Part shown: piece by piece, positions 26,688-36,382 of the stretch
Position numbering within the stretch: the first letter of the stretch is position 1
How the letters are laid out: each line of letters begins with the position of its first letter
Source: Anaerolinea sp.
Lineage (GTDB): Bacteria; Chloroflexota; Anaerolineae; Anaerolineales; UBA4823
Assembly (NCBI GenBank): GCA_020722415.1
Contig: DYKV01000008.1
Location: 1-37,625, forward strand
DNA: 37,625 bases
Reading direction: 5' to 3'
Notes under the pieces: generated by a model
The model's database searches: none
What the model was told of the DNA's origin: nothing
What the model saw: only the letters and a program-made list of their open reading frames with translations
Translations under genes and position numbers: made by a program

Positions 26688-27209
26688 TCATCCAGCTTTG
26701 TAATACTGCAAAACGCGTTGGACATATAGTTTTGTCTCAGCATACGGGGGAATACCACCATATTGATCCACTGCGCCTGAACCAGCGTTATAGGCAGCTA
26801 AAGCCAATGGTATATTCTGATTGTATTTATCTAATAAACGGTGGAGTAACTTAGCTCCGCCATAAATGTTTTCTAAAGGATTAAAAGGATCATTGACCCC
26901 TAAACCTGCCGCCGTGCTAGGCATCAACTGCATTAACCCCATCGCCCCGGCCGAAGACTTAGCGCGAGGGTTAAAATTCGATTCAGCCTTGATAACTGCT
27001 GCGATCAATTTTGCATCTACTTGATATTTTTCAGCAGCTTGTTGGATAAGATCCGCAAATTTACCAGAGAAGGTTGCGTCAGTCTTCACGCTTACAGAAG
27101 GATCTGAAACTGTACTCAGATCTCCTTCAGTTAGATATTTATCTAGTAACTCGAAGATAACATTATAGAGTACCATCTGATATTGGGAATAAAAAAACGA
27201 GCCATCCAT
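26688..27209 (-). CDS. Lytic transglycosylase (SLT domain), putative rod-associated muramidase
   Basis: AAEKYQVDAKLIAAVIKAESNFNPRAKSSAGAMGLMQLMPSTAAGLGVNDPFNPLENIYGGAKLLHRLLDKYNQNIPLALAAYNAGSGAVDQYGGIPPYAETKLYVQRVL. Confidence 0.95.
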   Translation of the reverse strand: MDGSFFYSQYQMVLYNVIFELLDKYLTEGDLSTVSDPSVSVKTDATFSGKFADLIQQAAEKYQVDAKLIAAVIKAESNFNPRAKSSAGAMGLMQLMPSTAAGLGVNDPFNPLENIYGGAKLLHRLLDKYNQNIPLALAAYNAGSGAVDQYGGIPPYAETKLYVQRVLQYYKAG

Positions 27210-27661
27210 TAGATTACTCCATTCGTATGGTGATAAGCTCTGGCAATATAAATATCGTCCTGTAAACGATTTTCTTTCTTTTGTTCTTCTTTTTTGTACC
27301 GTTCAATTTCATGCTCTTTGAGTTTGACTAATGCCTCAGCATCCTGTTTGGCATTAACGATTTCTTGTTGTTTTTCTTTTATTTGCTGGGCGATTTCAAT
27401 CAACCGTGTTTGCTGCTCCACAATCCTCTCATTGACCGTATCCAGATTGGAATGCAGGCGGGTGATGAGGTATAAATCAATCTCGCCAGTTTGCTTTTTA
27501 CCCAATTCCTCCAAAATGTGATCGCGGCTGCTCTCTAATGCCTCCAAAAAAGTGATACCGCGTTGCTGGGCTTGCAGCAAGCGTCCTAACTCAATTTCGA
27601 GTATCTCAACCCGGGTTTCCCGGTAATCTAACACAGGTTGTAAGGAAAATTTTGGTGGCAT
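27209..27661 (-). CDS. fliJ: Flagellar export chaperone FliJ
   Basis: MPPKFSLQPVLDYRETRVEILEIELGRLLQAQQR plus coiled coil, downstream of fliI. Start at 27661 after AGGAGA. Confidence 0.87.
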   Translation of the reverse strand: MPPKFSLQPVLDYRETRVEILEIELGRLLQAQQRGITFLEALESSRDHILEELGKKQTGEIDLYLITRLHSNLDTVNERIVEQQTRLIEIAQQIKEKQQEIVNAKQDAEALVKLKEHEIERYKKEEQKKENRLQDDIYIARAYHHTNGVI

Positions 27662-27666
27662 AAAGT

Positions 27667-28995
27667 TTAATCTCCTAGGCAAATTCGTTGCATCTGAGCA
27701 AGGGTATCCTCTAATGGTGTAAATTCGTCTGGTTTTTGCTGTAGTAATTCCAAAATTGACGGGATAGCTGCAATAGCAGCATCAATATCTCGATCCGATC
27801 CTTGTACATAGGCGCCTATATTGATCAAATCGCGGGCTTTCTCATAAGAAGCAAGCAATTTTCGAATCTGATTGGCGTAAGATCGGTGTTCAACCCTCGT
27901 TACACTGGGCATTACTCGACTGACACTATTTAAAACATCTATCGCTGGGTATTGATTACGAGCTGCTAAATCTCTACTGAGCACAATATGCCCATCCAGA
28001 ATAGATCGAGCTGCATCACAAATTGGCTCATTGAAATCATCACCTTCAACCAGCACGGTATAAAAACCGGTAATCGAACCCTGTTCATTCGTACCTGCTC
28101 GTTCAAGCAGTTTGGGCAAGAGGGAAAATACAGATGGAGTGTAACCCTTACTCGCTGGGGGCTCTCCAATTGCCAATCCTACTTCTCGCTGTGCCATGGC
28201 AAAACGAGTTACTGAGTCCATAAGCAAGGTCACATCCAACCCGCAATCCCGAAAATATTCCGCAATCGTCGTTGCCACCCAGGCTGCTTTTAAACGGATT
28301 AATGCCGGTTGATCTGAAGTGGAGACAACCACCACGGAACGTTTTAATCCTTCCGCTCCTAAATCTCGTTCAATAAACTCCTGCACTTCGCGCCCCCGTT
28401 CCCCGACTAATGCCACTACACTGACATCAGAACGTGAGCTGCGCGCAATACTACCTAATAAAGTGCTCTTTCCAACCCCACTCCCCGAAAAAATCCCAAT
28501 TCTCTGCCCTTTTCCACAGGTAAGCAATCCATCAATTGCCCGGATTCCTGTCTCTAAAGGTTCACTAATTGAACGCCGCGTCAGCGGGTGGGGGGCTGGG
28601 CTGTATGTTTGAACCGTTTGTAAATCACCAAAATCACCCAGACCGTCTATCGGTCGCCCTAGTCCATCTAAGACTCTGCCTAATAATGGACGACCAACCG
28701 GTGTACGGAAGAATGTGCCGGTTGGATATATTGGGCTTCCTAGTTGAATCCCCTGCATTTCTCCCAATGGCATGAGCAATGTGCGCTGCTCCCGAAAACC
28801 AACCACTTCGGTCATCAGCGTTCCATTATCCGTGGATTTAATCTCACATACTTCCCCGATTTGACAATCCAATCCAGTTGCTTCAATTGTTAAACCCACT
28901 ACTTGAACGACCCGCCCCGAGACACGCAGTGGATTAATTCGATTGAGAACAGCATGGTAACGGGTTAAATCTGGTAATGTCACATCGAGCGTCAT
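27667..28995 (-). CDS. fliI: Flagellar export ATPase FliI
   Basis: GIFSGSGVGKSTLLGSIARSSRSDVSVVALVGERGREVQEFIE; VTLLMDSVTRFAMAQREVGLAIGEPPASKGYTPSVFSLLPKLLERAG. Confidence 0.98.
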   Translation of the reverse strand: MTLDVTLPDLTRYHAVLNRINPLRVSGRVVQVVGLTIEATGLDCQIGEVCEIKSTDNGTLMTEVVGFREQRTLLMPLGEMQGIQLGSPIYPTGTFFRTPVGRPLLGRVLDGLGRPIDGLGDFGDLQTVQTYSPAPHPLTRRSISEPLETGIRAIDGLLTCGKGQRIGIFSGSGVGKSTLLGSIARSSRSDVSVVALVGERGREVQEFIERDLGAEGLKRSVVVVSTSDQPALIRLKAAWVATTIAEYFRDCGLDVTLLMDSVTRFAMAQREVGLAIGEPPASKGYTPSVFSLLPKLLERAGTNEQGSITGFYTVLVEGDDFNEPICDAARSILDGHIVLSRDLAARNQYPAIDVLNSVSRVMPSVTRVEHRSYANQIRKLLASYEKARDLINIGAYVQGSDRDIDAAIAAIPSILELLQQKPDEFTPLEDTLAQMQRICLGD

Positions 28996-29927
28996 CCCAT
29001 GACTCCTTGCTTGATTTTTCCAAGAGACATCAACAAAGAGTCTTTGATCGTCTGAAATTGTGTTTCTACACGAGCATCAACACTACCAAACTGACCATCT
29101 ATATAGCAACCACCGCGTTTAATGATTTCCGATGGAATCAACTCTACTTGTTGTGCGCCTATAGCTCCTTGAAGTTTATTCCAATGAGCGGTTAATATCG
29201 CGGCATCTTCTGGATGGACAAATATGCGGAGATTTCCCAAGGTTTTAGCTTGATTGAGAGCCCGCGAGAAAGCCTGTCCTAGCGTATCTGGATCAAGTGG
29301 CAAACCATCTCCAAACATAGTTTGGGCAATTTCAATAACCAGACGCAACATCATCATCTCCCCTTGCTCAAACATCGTTTCTTTCCAGGTTTGTACTTCT
29401 TCCAAGATTGATTTAGCTGTCATCAACATGGATTGTGTTTCGCTGTTTGCTTCAGCTAAACCCTGGTGATATGCCTGTTGCTGGATTTCGTCAGCTTTTA
29501 ACTGAGCATCTTCCAGGATTTGCTGTGCTTTCAATTCAGCCTGACGTAAGATTTCAGCAGAGTCGGTTTTTGCTTTCCTCAAAATTTCTTGAGCTTGGTT
29601 TTGTGCATAGCGATTATGCATTTGTTCCGAATTATTTCCTACCACACTCTGGAATATCTCTAATTCCATTGGCCGCCATATTTGGTAACCATCTTTATCA
29701 ATCTGGTTAACTTCGTCTTCCGATAGTAGAACATTATTCGGAACGGTTTTATCCTTAATCAATTCAACCAGATCAGTAAACCGACTATTCAAATCCGCGG
29801 TTGATTGATAAAGTTCTCTTTCTACTTGAACACTAGGCTTAGTTTCCTCTGAACCGAAATCGACAAGGTGCCAATCTTGAACCGTAACCTGCTTAGACTG
29901 ACCCTTCTTATCAGGCAATAACGGCAT
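28992..29927 (-). CDS. fliH: Flagellar export ATPase regulator FliH
   Basis: A/E/Q-rich coiled coil, C-terminal FVHPEDAAILTAHWNKLQGAIGAQQVELIPSEIIKRGGCYIDGQFGSVDARVETQFQTI; overlaps fliG end. Start at 29927 after GGAGCGG, alternative 29945. Confidence 0.92.
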   Translation of the reverse strand: MPLLPDKKGQSKQVTVQDWHLVDFGSEETKPSVQVERELYQSTADLNSRFTDLVELIKDKTVPNNVLLSEDEVNQIDKDGYQIWRPMELEIFQSVVGNNSEQMHNRYAQNQAQEILRKAKTDSAEILRQAELKAQQILEDAQLKADEIQQQAYHQGLAEANSETQSMLMTAKSILEEVQTWKETMFEQGEMMMLRLVIEIAQTMFGDGLPLDPDTLGQAFSRALNQAKTLGNLRIFVHPEDAAILTAHWNKLQGAIGAQQVELIPSEIIKRGGCYIDGQFGSVDARVETQFQTIKDSLLMSLGKIKQGVMG

Positions 29928-30927
29928 ATTCCGCTCCTGCTCCACCGATCACAATCTCTTCCGATTCTTCCAGAGTTCTCACGATATCCACAATCCTGCG
30001 TTGAGCTGCATAGACATTCTTGGCAAGTTGTGGTCCTAAAATTTCTACTTCTTCTTGTAACGATTCGCGGGCTCTTTCGGAAAGGTTTCGATAGATCAAT
30101 TCCCGGATTTTTTCCGGAGCCCCTTTCAATGCTAGAGCGAGGTCTTGTTTATTGACATCTCGTAACACTCGTTGAATACTCTTATCATCCAATTTAACTA
30201 AATCATCGAAGGTAAACATATTTGCCCGGATTTCCTCAACCAGAGAAGGGCTAATGGGTTCCAATGCATCAAATATTGTTTTTTGCACTCCTCGATCCAC
30301 ATTGTTTAATACCTTTACCAAGAAAGACACCCCACCGGTCTCCCTAAACCCGGCGACGCTGATCACCCCGGATAATTTATGTTTTAAACCTCGTTCGATC
30401 ACATCCACTACACTGGGTGATACCCGGTCCATCTTTGCCAAACGTAAGGTTACTTCAATTTGTAACTCAGGAGGAAGATAAGACATAATATCGGCAGCTA
30501 ATTTTGCCTCCAAATAAGAAAGCACCAAAGCAATGGTTTGCGGATGTTCTTCTGCCAACATAGATGCCACTTGAGCCGGATCTGCATTCTTCAAAATTTC
30601 AAAAGAAGAGAGTTGCGAACTGGCAGAAATGCGTTCCAAAATTTCTGCGCCACGGCGGGGTCCGACTGCGCGAGAAAGCAACTGCCTGGAATATTCCAAG
30701 CCTCCAAGCATCATGTTGGAGCTAGCCATCGAAAGCGCAAGAGCTTCACCCATGATTTCAGCTCGTTTTTCTTGAGTGATGGTTTTTACTTCGCTTACCG
30801 CAACCAGAATTTTCTCAAGCTCTGCCTCCCCCAGGTACTGCAAAACCTGAGAAGATCGTTCAACCCCCAAACAGACCAATAATACCGCGGCTTTATATAG
30901 CCCAGAGTTTTCCGAAATCTCAGCCAT
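29911..30927 (-). CDS. fliG: Flagellar motor switch protein FliG
   Basis: DPAQVASMLAEEHPQTIALVLSYLEAKLAADIMSYLPPELQIEVTLRLAKMDRVSPSVVDVIERGL; FTFDDLVKLDDKSIQRVLRDVNKQDLALALKGA. Confidence 0.97.
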   Translation of the reverse strand: MAEISENSGLYKAAVLLVCLGVERSSQVLQYLGEAELEKILVAVSEVKTITQEKRAEIMGEALALSMASSNMMLGGLEYSRQLLSRAVGPRRGAEILERISASSQLSSFEILKNADPAQVASMLAEEHPQTIALVLSYLEAKLAADIMSYLPPELQIEVTLRLAKMDRVSPSVVDVIERGLKHKLSGVISVAGFRETGGVSFLVKVLNNVDRGVQKTIFDALEPISPSLVEEIRANMFTFDDLVKLDDKSIQRVLRDVNKQDLALALKGAPEKIRELIYRNLSERARESLQEEVEILGPQLAKNVYAAQRRIVDIVRTLEESEEIVIGGAGAEYAVIA

Positions 30928-32614
30928 GCCGCTTCTCGTCCTCTGCTAACCATAGCTGGATTGCTTCTGCAATGCTGGTCGGATCGCTATCAACCAGATC
31001 ATCCAGCGTTTTTTGCAGTTGCTCATATTCTGGAGAAATAGTTGGCAGTTCGATCTTCGGGATTTTCTTTTTATTTTCGATTGCTTGGGTTAATTGATTG
31101 ATAGCTCCCGATTCTGCTGGCGATGATTCAACATGATTTTGGATAAGATTTGCCCCTAGCAGGGTTTTTTCAGCCGGCGATCCTGTCGTTGTTCCTGGCA
31201 TTGGTAAAGCCATTTCAGAAACTGGCCTCATAATTGGAATCCAAGCAGCCGATGAAGTCAATTTCAAGTTCTTTAAAACCCGCATCACATACCAAAGCAA
31301 GAGGGCAAAAATCAAGATCGCAGCACCTATTTCACCATAGCGGTAAATCATGCTTTGTTTTTCAGCTTTTTGGATTTCTGCCGCTTGGCTTTGGTAATAG
31401 CTACGGTCAAATGCCAAGGATTGAACAGCCAGATTATCTCCCCGGTTGGTATCAATCCCGGCTGCAGCCGCAATCACGGATTGTAAGGTTTGTAATTGCT
31501 GGGTATCTGTAATCCCATCTACCAAAACCGAGAGAGAGATACGTTGAATATCTCCAGGAGATTGAATTTCATGGGTTTGAACCTGAGTGATTTCATAATT
31601 CACGGTCGATTCAGTCCTGGTATACGCGATCCCGTTATTGGCTGATAATGAACCACTCCCAGCAGGGGGTAGATTAGTCGTTGCTCCAGGAATGCCTTCA
31701 ATTGAACCGCTTGTTGTTGTGTAGACCTCTTTAACATCCTGGGCGCTGCGCACAACACTTTGCTGGGGATCATAACTCTGCCGAGACGTTTCACGCTGCG
31801 TCCAATCTAGCGACACATTTGCCTGAACAACGGATTTATTTGGACCTAAGGCTTTATCTAAAATATCCTGCACTTTCTTTTTAATTTGGTCAGCCGCAGC
31901 TAATTCTGCTGCCCTCCGGGTATCCGTTTGAGCGTTCAGGTTATTTTGATCTCCTCCTTCTCCGGAAGCAAGCATATTGCCATTTACATCCACTACAACA
32001 ACATTTTCTGGTTTTAATCCTTCTACACTACTGGCAACTAAATGGGTAATTGCCCGTACTTGGGCGCTGTCCAGCGCCATCCCTGGTTTTTCCATGACGG
32101 TGACTGAGGCTGTGGTCGGTGATTGTTCACTGGATAACAACGTTTTTTCTGGAATCACAAGATGGACTCTGACGGCTTCTACAGCACTCAAACTACCAAT
32201 CGTGCGTTCTAATTCACCTTCAATCGCTTGTTGATAATTCACGCGCTGAGAGAATTCCGTCATCCCTAATGTATTCCCATTGAATAATTCAAATCCAACT
32301 GTCCCCCCTTGCGGAAGACCCTGCCGAGCCATTTTCAACCGAATCTCATAGACTTGATTAGCCGGCACTAAAATCGTACCGCTTCCCCGTAATTTATATG
32401 GAATGTTATCCGAATTCAATTGCTCTACAATTTGACCGGCATCGGCTTCGCTCAAACCAGTAAAAGCCACCTCGTAGGTTGGCGTTGTCGCCCAAACTAC
32501 AAATAAGGGGATTAAAATGATAGCTAAAACCAAAAGGACAATAAATACCACCCGTTGCGTACCAGTCTGTTGGTTCCAAAATCGGCTAAATTGCTGTTGC
32601 AAAGTCCGGAACAT
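30920..32614 (-). CDS. fliF: Flagellar MS-ring protein FliF
   Basis: YEVAFTGLSEADAGQIVEQLNSDNIPYKLRGSGTILVPANQVYEIRLKMARQGLPQGGTVGFELF...ARVHLVIPEKTLL. Confidence 0.97.
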   Translation of the reverse strand: MFRTLQQQFSRFWNQQTGTQRVVFIVLLVLAIILIPLFVVWATTPTYEVAFTGLSEADAGQIVEQLNSDNIPYKLRGSGTILVPANQVYEIRLKMARQGLPQGGTVGFELFNGNTLGMTEFSQRVNYQQAIEGELERTIGSLSAVEAVRVHLVIPEKTLLSSEQSPTTASVTVMEKPGMALDSAQVRAITHLVASSVEGLKPENVVVVDVNGNMLASGEGGDQNNLNAQTDTRRAAELAAADQIKKKVQDILDKALGPNKSVVQANVSLDWTQRETSRQSYDPQQSVVRSAQDVKEVYTTTSGSIEGIPGATTNLPPAGSGSLSANNGIAYTRTESTVNYEITQVQTHEIQSPGDIQRISLSVLVDGITDTQQLQTLQSVIAAAAGIDTNRGDNLAVQSLAFDRSYYQSQAAEIQKAEKQSMIYRYGEIGAAILIFALLLWYVMRVLKNLKLTSSAAWIPIMRPVSEMALPMPGTTTGSPAEKTLLGANLIQNHVESSPAESGAINQLTQAIENKKKIPKIELPTISPEYEQLQKTLDDLVDSDPTSIAEAIQLWLAEDEKRHG

Positions 32615-32644
32615 CTTGCTTATCTCTTTGTTTCCTTGCTAAAA

Positions 32645-32944
32645 TTAAACTGCCATACGCATAATTTCACGGTAAGCATCCACCAGCTTGTCGCGGATTG
32701 CAACTGCAATCCGGAAATTAACATCGGTCTGCTCAGCTGCGATCATCGCCGTATGGATGTCTACATCTTCACCTTGGGCTAATTTTTGAATTAATTCATC
32801 GCTATTTACTTGAGTTTTACTAAGATTATCTAGAGCCTCTTGAAAGGTCTGACCTACTTGCTCGAAAGTATTTGGCGTTTTTCCTTGAACCGATTTCGCT
32901 TGTGTATTCAGTATGTTGGATGAGGTAATTCGATTAACGTCCAT
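32645..32944 (-). CDS. fliE: Flagellar hook-basal body complex protein FliE
   Basis: VGQTFQEALDNLSKTQVNSDELIQKLAQGEDVDIHTAMIAAEQTDVNFRIAVAIRDKLVDAYREIMRMAV. Confidence 0.95.
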   Translation of the reverse strand: MDVNRITSSNILNTQAKSVQGKTPNTFEQVGQTFQEALDNLSKTQVNSDELIQKLAQGEDVDIHTAMIAAEQTDVNFRIAVAIRDKLVDAYREIMRMAV

Positions 32945-32974
32945 CCTCTATCTCCTTTGGCCATATATCTGGCT

Positions 32975-33442
32975 TTATCGTCCTATTTCTAGAGCCTTTT
33001 GCGCCATCCGTTTGGAGGCATCTACTACTGCCAAGCCGGCTTCGTAAGAACGGGTGGCTGAAAGCATATTGGTCATTTCAACTACTAAATTGACATTCGG
33101 ATAATTGACATATCCATCTGCATCTGCATCGGGATGAGAAGGATCATATACACGCGGACCGGGGGTGTTATCTGTAACAATCTGGTTAACTCGAACACCA
33201 GCAACACCAGCTCCATTCTGGCTGGCAGCTCCATTTCGAAAACTGCGCAATACATTCAAAAAAGCCGGCGTCAGCGGATTTCCTCCCTGAGGTGAGAAAA
33301 CTACATCTTGACGTTGATATGGTCCTCCTTCAACAGTTCGAGTGGTCTCGGCGTTGGCAATATTATTGGAGATAATATCCAAACGCAATCTTTGAGCACT
33401 TAAAGCCGATGAGGCAATCCGCAGACTATTCCAAAAACTCAT
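32975..33442 (-). CDS. flgC: Flagellar proximal rod protein FlgC
   Basis: FWNSLRIASSALSAQRLRLDIISNNIANAETTRTVEGGPYQRQDVVF...YVNYPNVNLVVEMTNMLSATRSYEAGLAVVDASKRMAQKALEIGR. Confidence 0.95.
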   Translation of the reverse strand: MSFWNSLRIASSALSAQRLRLDIISNNIANAETTRTVEGGPYQRQDVVFSPQGGNPLTPAFLNVLRSFRNGAASQNGAGVAGVRVNQIVTDNTPGPRVYDPSHPDADADGYVNYPNVNLVVEMTNMLSATRSYEAGLAVVDASKRMAQKALEIGR

Positions 33443-33583
33443 CCAGGACTCCTTTCAACTTAAGAACTATTATTACTGTGTAAATCCTAGCACAGGCAAT
33501 AAAATTGAGCAGTAAAACCTTTATGAAGGGGAAGTAAAAATTGCGTGAAAAATGGGGGGTGAATTTAAGTTATGTTATTTAAA

Positions 33584-33620
33584 TAAGAAGACAGTCACAT
33601 TCGAGGTGACTGTCCTCTTA
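33584..33620 (-). terminator. Intrinsic terminator-like hairpin after fliS
   Basis: Stem GACAGTCAC (33590-33598)/GTGACTGTC (33606-33614), extended across one mismatch by TAAGA/TCTTA; followed on the - strand by T-rich TTCTTATTT. Confidence 0.75.
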
Positions 33621-33629
33621 TTGATGCAC

Positions 33630-33998
33630 TCATACCGATTGTCCAACAGCTGTAACGGGTGCATAAGCTGCAGGGGTTGGCAAGGTACGATAGCGGTTCT
33701 CAACTGTCGCCCAGGCATCACGCAGTTCTTTGAGCGTTTGAAGGGCAGATTTATAGTCACCCTGGCGAATGCAATCCAAACACCATTGATAAAGGCGGAA
33801 CAAACCACCAGCCACTTCTGCATAATCGAAATTCAAAGCATCTCGCAGTAAACTAATTGCTCTCGTCGCTCGTTCGTAATCCTCCTTCTCGCAAGCAACA
33901 ATGGCAACATCATACGCCATCACCACCAGATGCAATGGTGTAGCTCCTAAAACATCCTGAGTTCGATATTGTTGAGTTCCGTATGTAGTCTTGATCAC
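33630..33998 (-). CDS. fliS: Flagellin export chaperone FliS
   Basis: YRTQDVLGATPLHLVVMAYDVAIVACEKEDYERATRAISLLRDALNFDYAEVAGGLFRLYQWCLDCI. Confidence 0.93.
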   Translation of the reverse strand: MIKTTYGTQQYRTQDVLGATPLHLVVMAYDVAIVACEKEDYERATRAISLLRDALNFDYAEVAGGLFRLYQWCLDCIRQGDYKSALQTLKELRDAWATVENRYRTLPTPAAYAPVTAVGQSV

Positions 33999-34101
33999 GT
34001 TTCAAATCCTTTCGCACAACAAATTATCAACCATCTACATATTTTCTTTCGGCAATTTTCATCATTTCTAAAGTGTTCTTGCGTAAATTTTTGCTAAAAT
34101 T

Positions 34102-34446
34102 TTAGGCAAGTAATTGCAGTAATTCTCCGGCGTTGATTTTTGCCATCTCTTCGGGCGGAATGGTTCGCACTATTTTTTTCGATTCATTGTCAACGATCAA
34201 AACCGTAACATCATGGGTGTCTTCATCTATCTTAAACTTCAAGCTGACATCTCCCAATGGTTTGGTGAATTTTGCGCCCAATTTCTTCACGGTTTCTTCG
34301 TTAGTTTTCATTTGAGCATCTTTGTTTTCTTTTCCAGATAAAGAAGCCAAACCAGTTTGCTCAACTTGAGGATAACCGACCGCGCCCTGCGTAACAGGGA
34401 GGATTTTGGCAGCTTGACTAACTTTAGAGGAGAGCATATCTCCCAT
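34102..34446 (-). CDS. flaG: FlaG family flagellar protein
   Basis: C-terminal LKFKIDEDTHDVTVLIVDNESKKIVRTIPPEEMAKI, between fliD and fliS. Start at 34446 preferred. Confidence 0.9.
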   Translation of the reverse strand: MGDMLSSKVSQAAKILPVTQGAVGYPQVEQTGLASLSGKENKDAQMKTNEETVKKLGAKFTKPLGDVSLKFKIDEDTHDVTVLIVDNESKKIVRTIPPEEMAKINAGELLQLLA

Positions 34447-34508
34447 GGGTTCCCTCCATTTTCTAATCAGCAAACATCCATGTTTGCCGGCTAATATAAC
34501 CTAATCCA

Positions 34509-36290
34509 TCAATACAATTGATTAACTGTCCCATAGATACTAGACCACATCTGCTGGGTATAACTGAGTAACTGTAATTGGGCTTGAATTTCTGAATATT
34601 GGTCAACTAGATATTGCTGGCGCTCGGTGAGATATTCGTTCATTTTGCTAATATCATCGTTGATATCGTTTAATTGATTGTCTAAATTCGAGACCACATC
34701 ATCTAAATAATCTGAGCCGCTTCTAACACCAGTGAAACCGCCCAGCTTGGCGTCCATTTGAGCCATTACTGCATCGAATAAAGTTTGGACACCGCTCAAA
34801 TCGGAAGCGAGAACCTGATCGAGTTTGCTGCTATCGCCAATACTTGCCTGCAGAGAATCATTGATGATCAAACCAACATCGCGCAGCGATTGATAGGAAC
34901 TTGTATTGGAAACATTTTGCATGAACAAAGAGAAAAGTTGAATACGCAGCTCGCTAAACACATTATCATCTGCCAGTGTTCCGCGAGTGTAAGAAGTCTT
35001 CGTGCCATCATTCGTACTGGTTACTGCGGTTTTTTGTTCTAAATAGGAGACCACTGCATTGAATTTATCGAGAAATGTTTGGATAGCCGCCTTTGCGGAA
35101 CTGATATCTTGCTTAACAGAAATGGTGGCGCTTTTCCCTTGAGCATCAGCAGCGAGATTAATGGTAACTCCGTTGATCACATCGGTCAATCCGCTATTGC
35201 TGCTGCGGATAACGGTGATTCCATTTACAGTAAATGTCGCATTACTAGCATCTTGTACAGCGCTATATTTAAAATCAGTGCTCGCGCTTGCTAAAACGCC
35301 CAGATCATGTAACACCCCGCTGGTACCACCTGCTCCATTGTCAATGAGATTGTTGGCGTTTAGGACATGATTCGTGCCCGTACTCGCCGCGGATAAGATC
35401 AGCTGCCGATCAACAATGCTAGCGATCACACCATCTCCTTCTGCATATTGAGCGTTGTTTATTGCCGAAACAATATCTATCAACGAATTGTTTTCAGTAA
35501 CAGTGAGATGCGCACCTTGGGCAACATAATTGACCTTTGCCGCACTATTATTGACCAAACTACCTGACTGATAATTATTGACATCTGATCCAAATTGAAT
35601 GACCAATCCGCGGCCGGTATCAAATTGTCCACCTGCACTGGGAATACTCTGCCAGGTGTTAGTCGTTTCCGTCGTACTATCCCCTTTGCGGATGATTACC
35701 GCTTTTCCATTCGAGTCAAGCAAGCGAAACTGCCAGCCGCTGGTTTCATCATTGCGGACTTCGACATAATAATCCCCTTTACCTAATTCAGTTTTACCTG
35801 CATCGATCGATGAGGTTGAAAAATCTAAAACCGTGTTCGAGATTCCTGTTATCAAACTAGCCGAACGTACATCCGCTCCCCCAACTACAATATAACCTCC
35901 CGCGGTAGTCAATCCTAATGCTTGATCGCTGTAAGTTATCTGATCAGAGTGAACGCTATGCGCTTTCGCTAAAGAAATATTGCTAACTTGGTAATCCCCT
36001 ACGATTGCGCTGCTGCTAGCACTGGCTGTTAAAACCGTATACCCACTGGCTACATCACTCACAGTTACCGAACGGGCGCTAGATAAAACCGGACTAAAAC
36101 TGACACTGCGTAAGGCATAAACCGCATCTTGCAATTCCGTTAGTTTTATCTTCACATCCCGATAGGCGCTGCTCTGTAAATTGACCTGATCGCGTTGACT
36201 CTCCAAGCGCGTTAATGGTTGCCTTTCCAGAAGCATGAGATCATTGATTAAGTTTGTAAAGTAGCTATCCAGTCGGTTTACAGTTGTCAT
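34509..36290 (-). CDS. fliD: Flagellar filament cap protein FliD
   Basis: YFTNLINDLMLLERQPLTRLESQRDQVNLQSSAYRDVKIKLTELQDAVYALRS (FliD N); C-terminal coiled coil DDVVSNLDNQLNDINDDISKMNEYLTERQQYLVDQYSEIQAQL. Confidence 0.93.
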   Translation of the reverse strand: MTTVNRLDSYFTNLINDLMLLERQPLTRLESQRDQVNLQSSAYRDVKIKLTELQDAVYALRSVSFSPVLSSARSVTVSDVASGYTVLTASASSSAIVGDYQVSNISLAKAHSVHSDQITYSDQALGLTTAGGYIVVGGADVRSASLITGISNTVLDFSTSSIDAGKTELGKGDYYVEVRNDETSGWQFRLLDSNGKAVIIRKGDSTTETTNTWQSIPSAGGQFDTGRGLVIQFGSDVNNYQSGSLVNNSAAKVNYVAQGAHLTVTENNSLIDIVSAINNAQYAEGDGVIASIVDRQLILSAASTGTNHVLNANNLIDNGAGGTSGVLHDLGVLASASTDFKYSAVQDASNATFTVNGITVIRSSNSGLTDVINGVTINLAADAQGKSATISVKQDISSAKAAIQTFLDKFNAVVSYLEQKTAVTSTNDGTKTSYTRGTLADDNVFSELRIQLFSLFMQNVSNTSSYQSLRDVGLIINDSLQASIGDSSKLDQVLASDLSGVQTLFDAVMAQMDAKLGGFTGVRSGSDYLDDVVSNLDNQLNDINDDISKMNEYLTERQQYLVDQYSEIQAQLQLLSYTQQMWSSIYGTVNQLY

Positions 36291-36315
36291 TTTCTTTCCT
36301 CATTAGATGTTCGAT

Positions 36316-36339
36316 GGGGACCACATTATGGTGGTCCCC
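36316..36339 (-). terminator. Stem-loop between fliC and fliD (partial terminator or 3'-end stabiliser)
   Basis: Perfect 9-bp stem GGGGACCAC/GTGGTCCCC, 6-nt loop, no clear T-tract on the - strand. Confidence 0.5.
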
Positions 36340-36382
36340 AAAGCCCTAGCCTGTCACCAGCATATAAATCAACAAACCTATT

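Noticed and set aside
30538-30882. 114-aa ORF on + strand
   Set aside because: Antisense to fliG; no domain recognised.
33552-33851. 99-aa ORF on + strand covering the fliS terminator
   Set aside because: Overlaps the terminator hairpin and is antisense to fliS.
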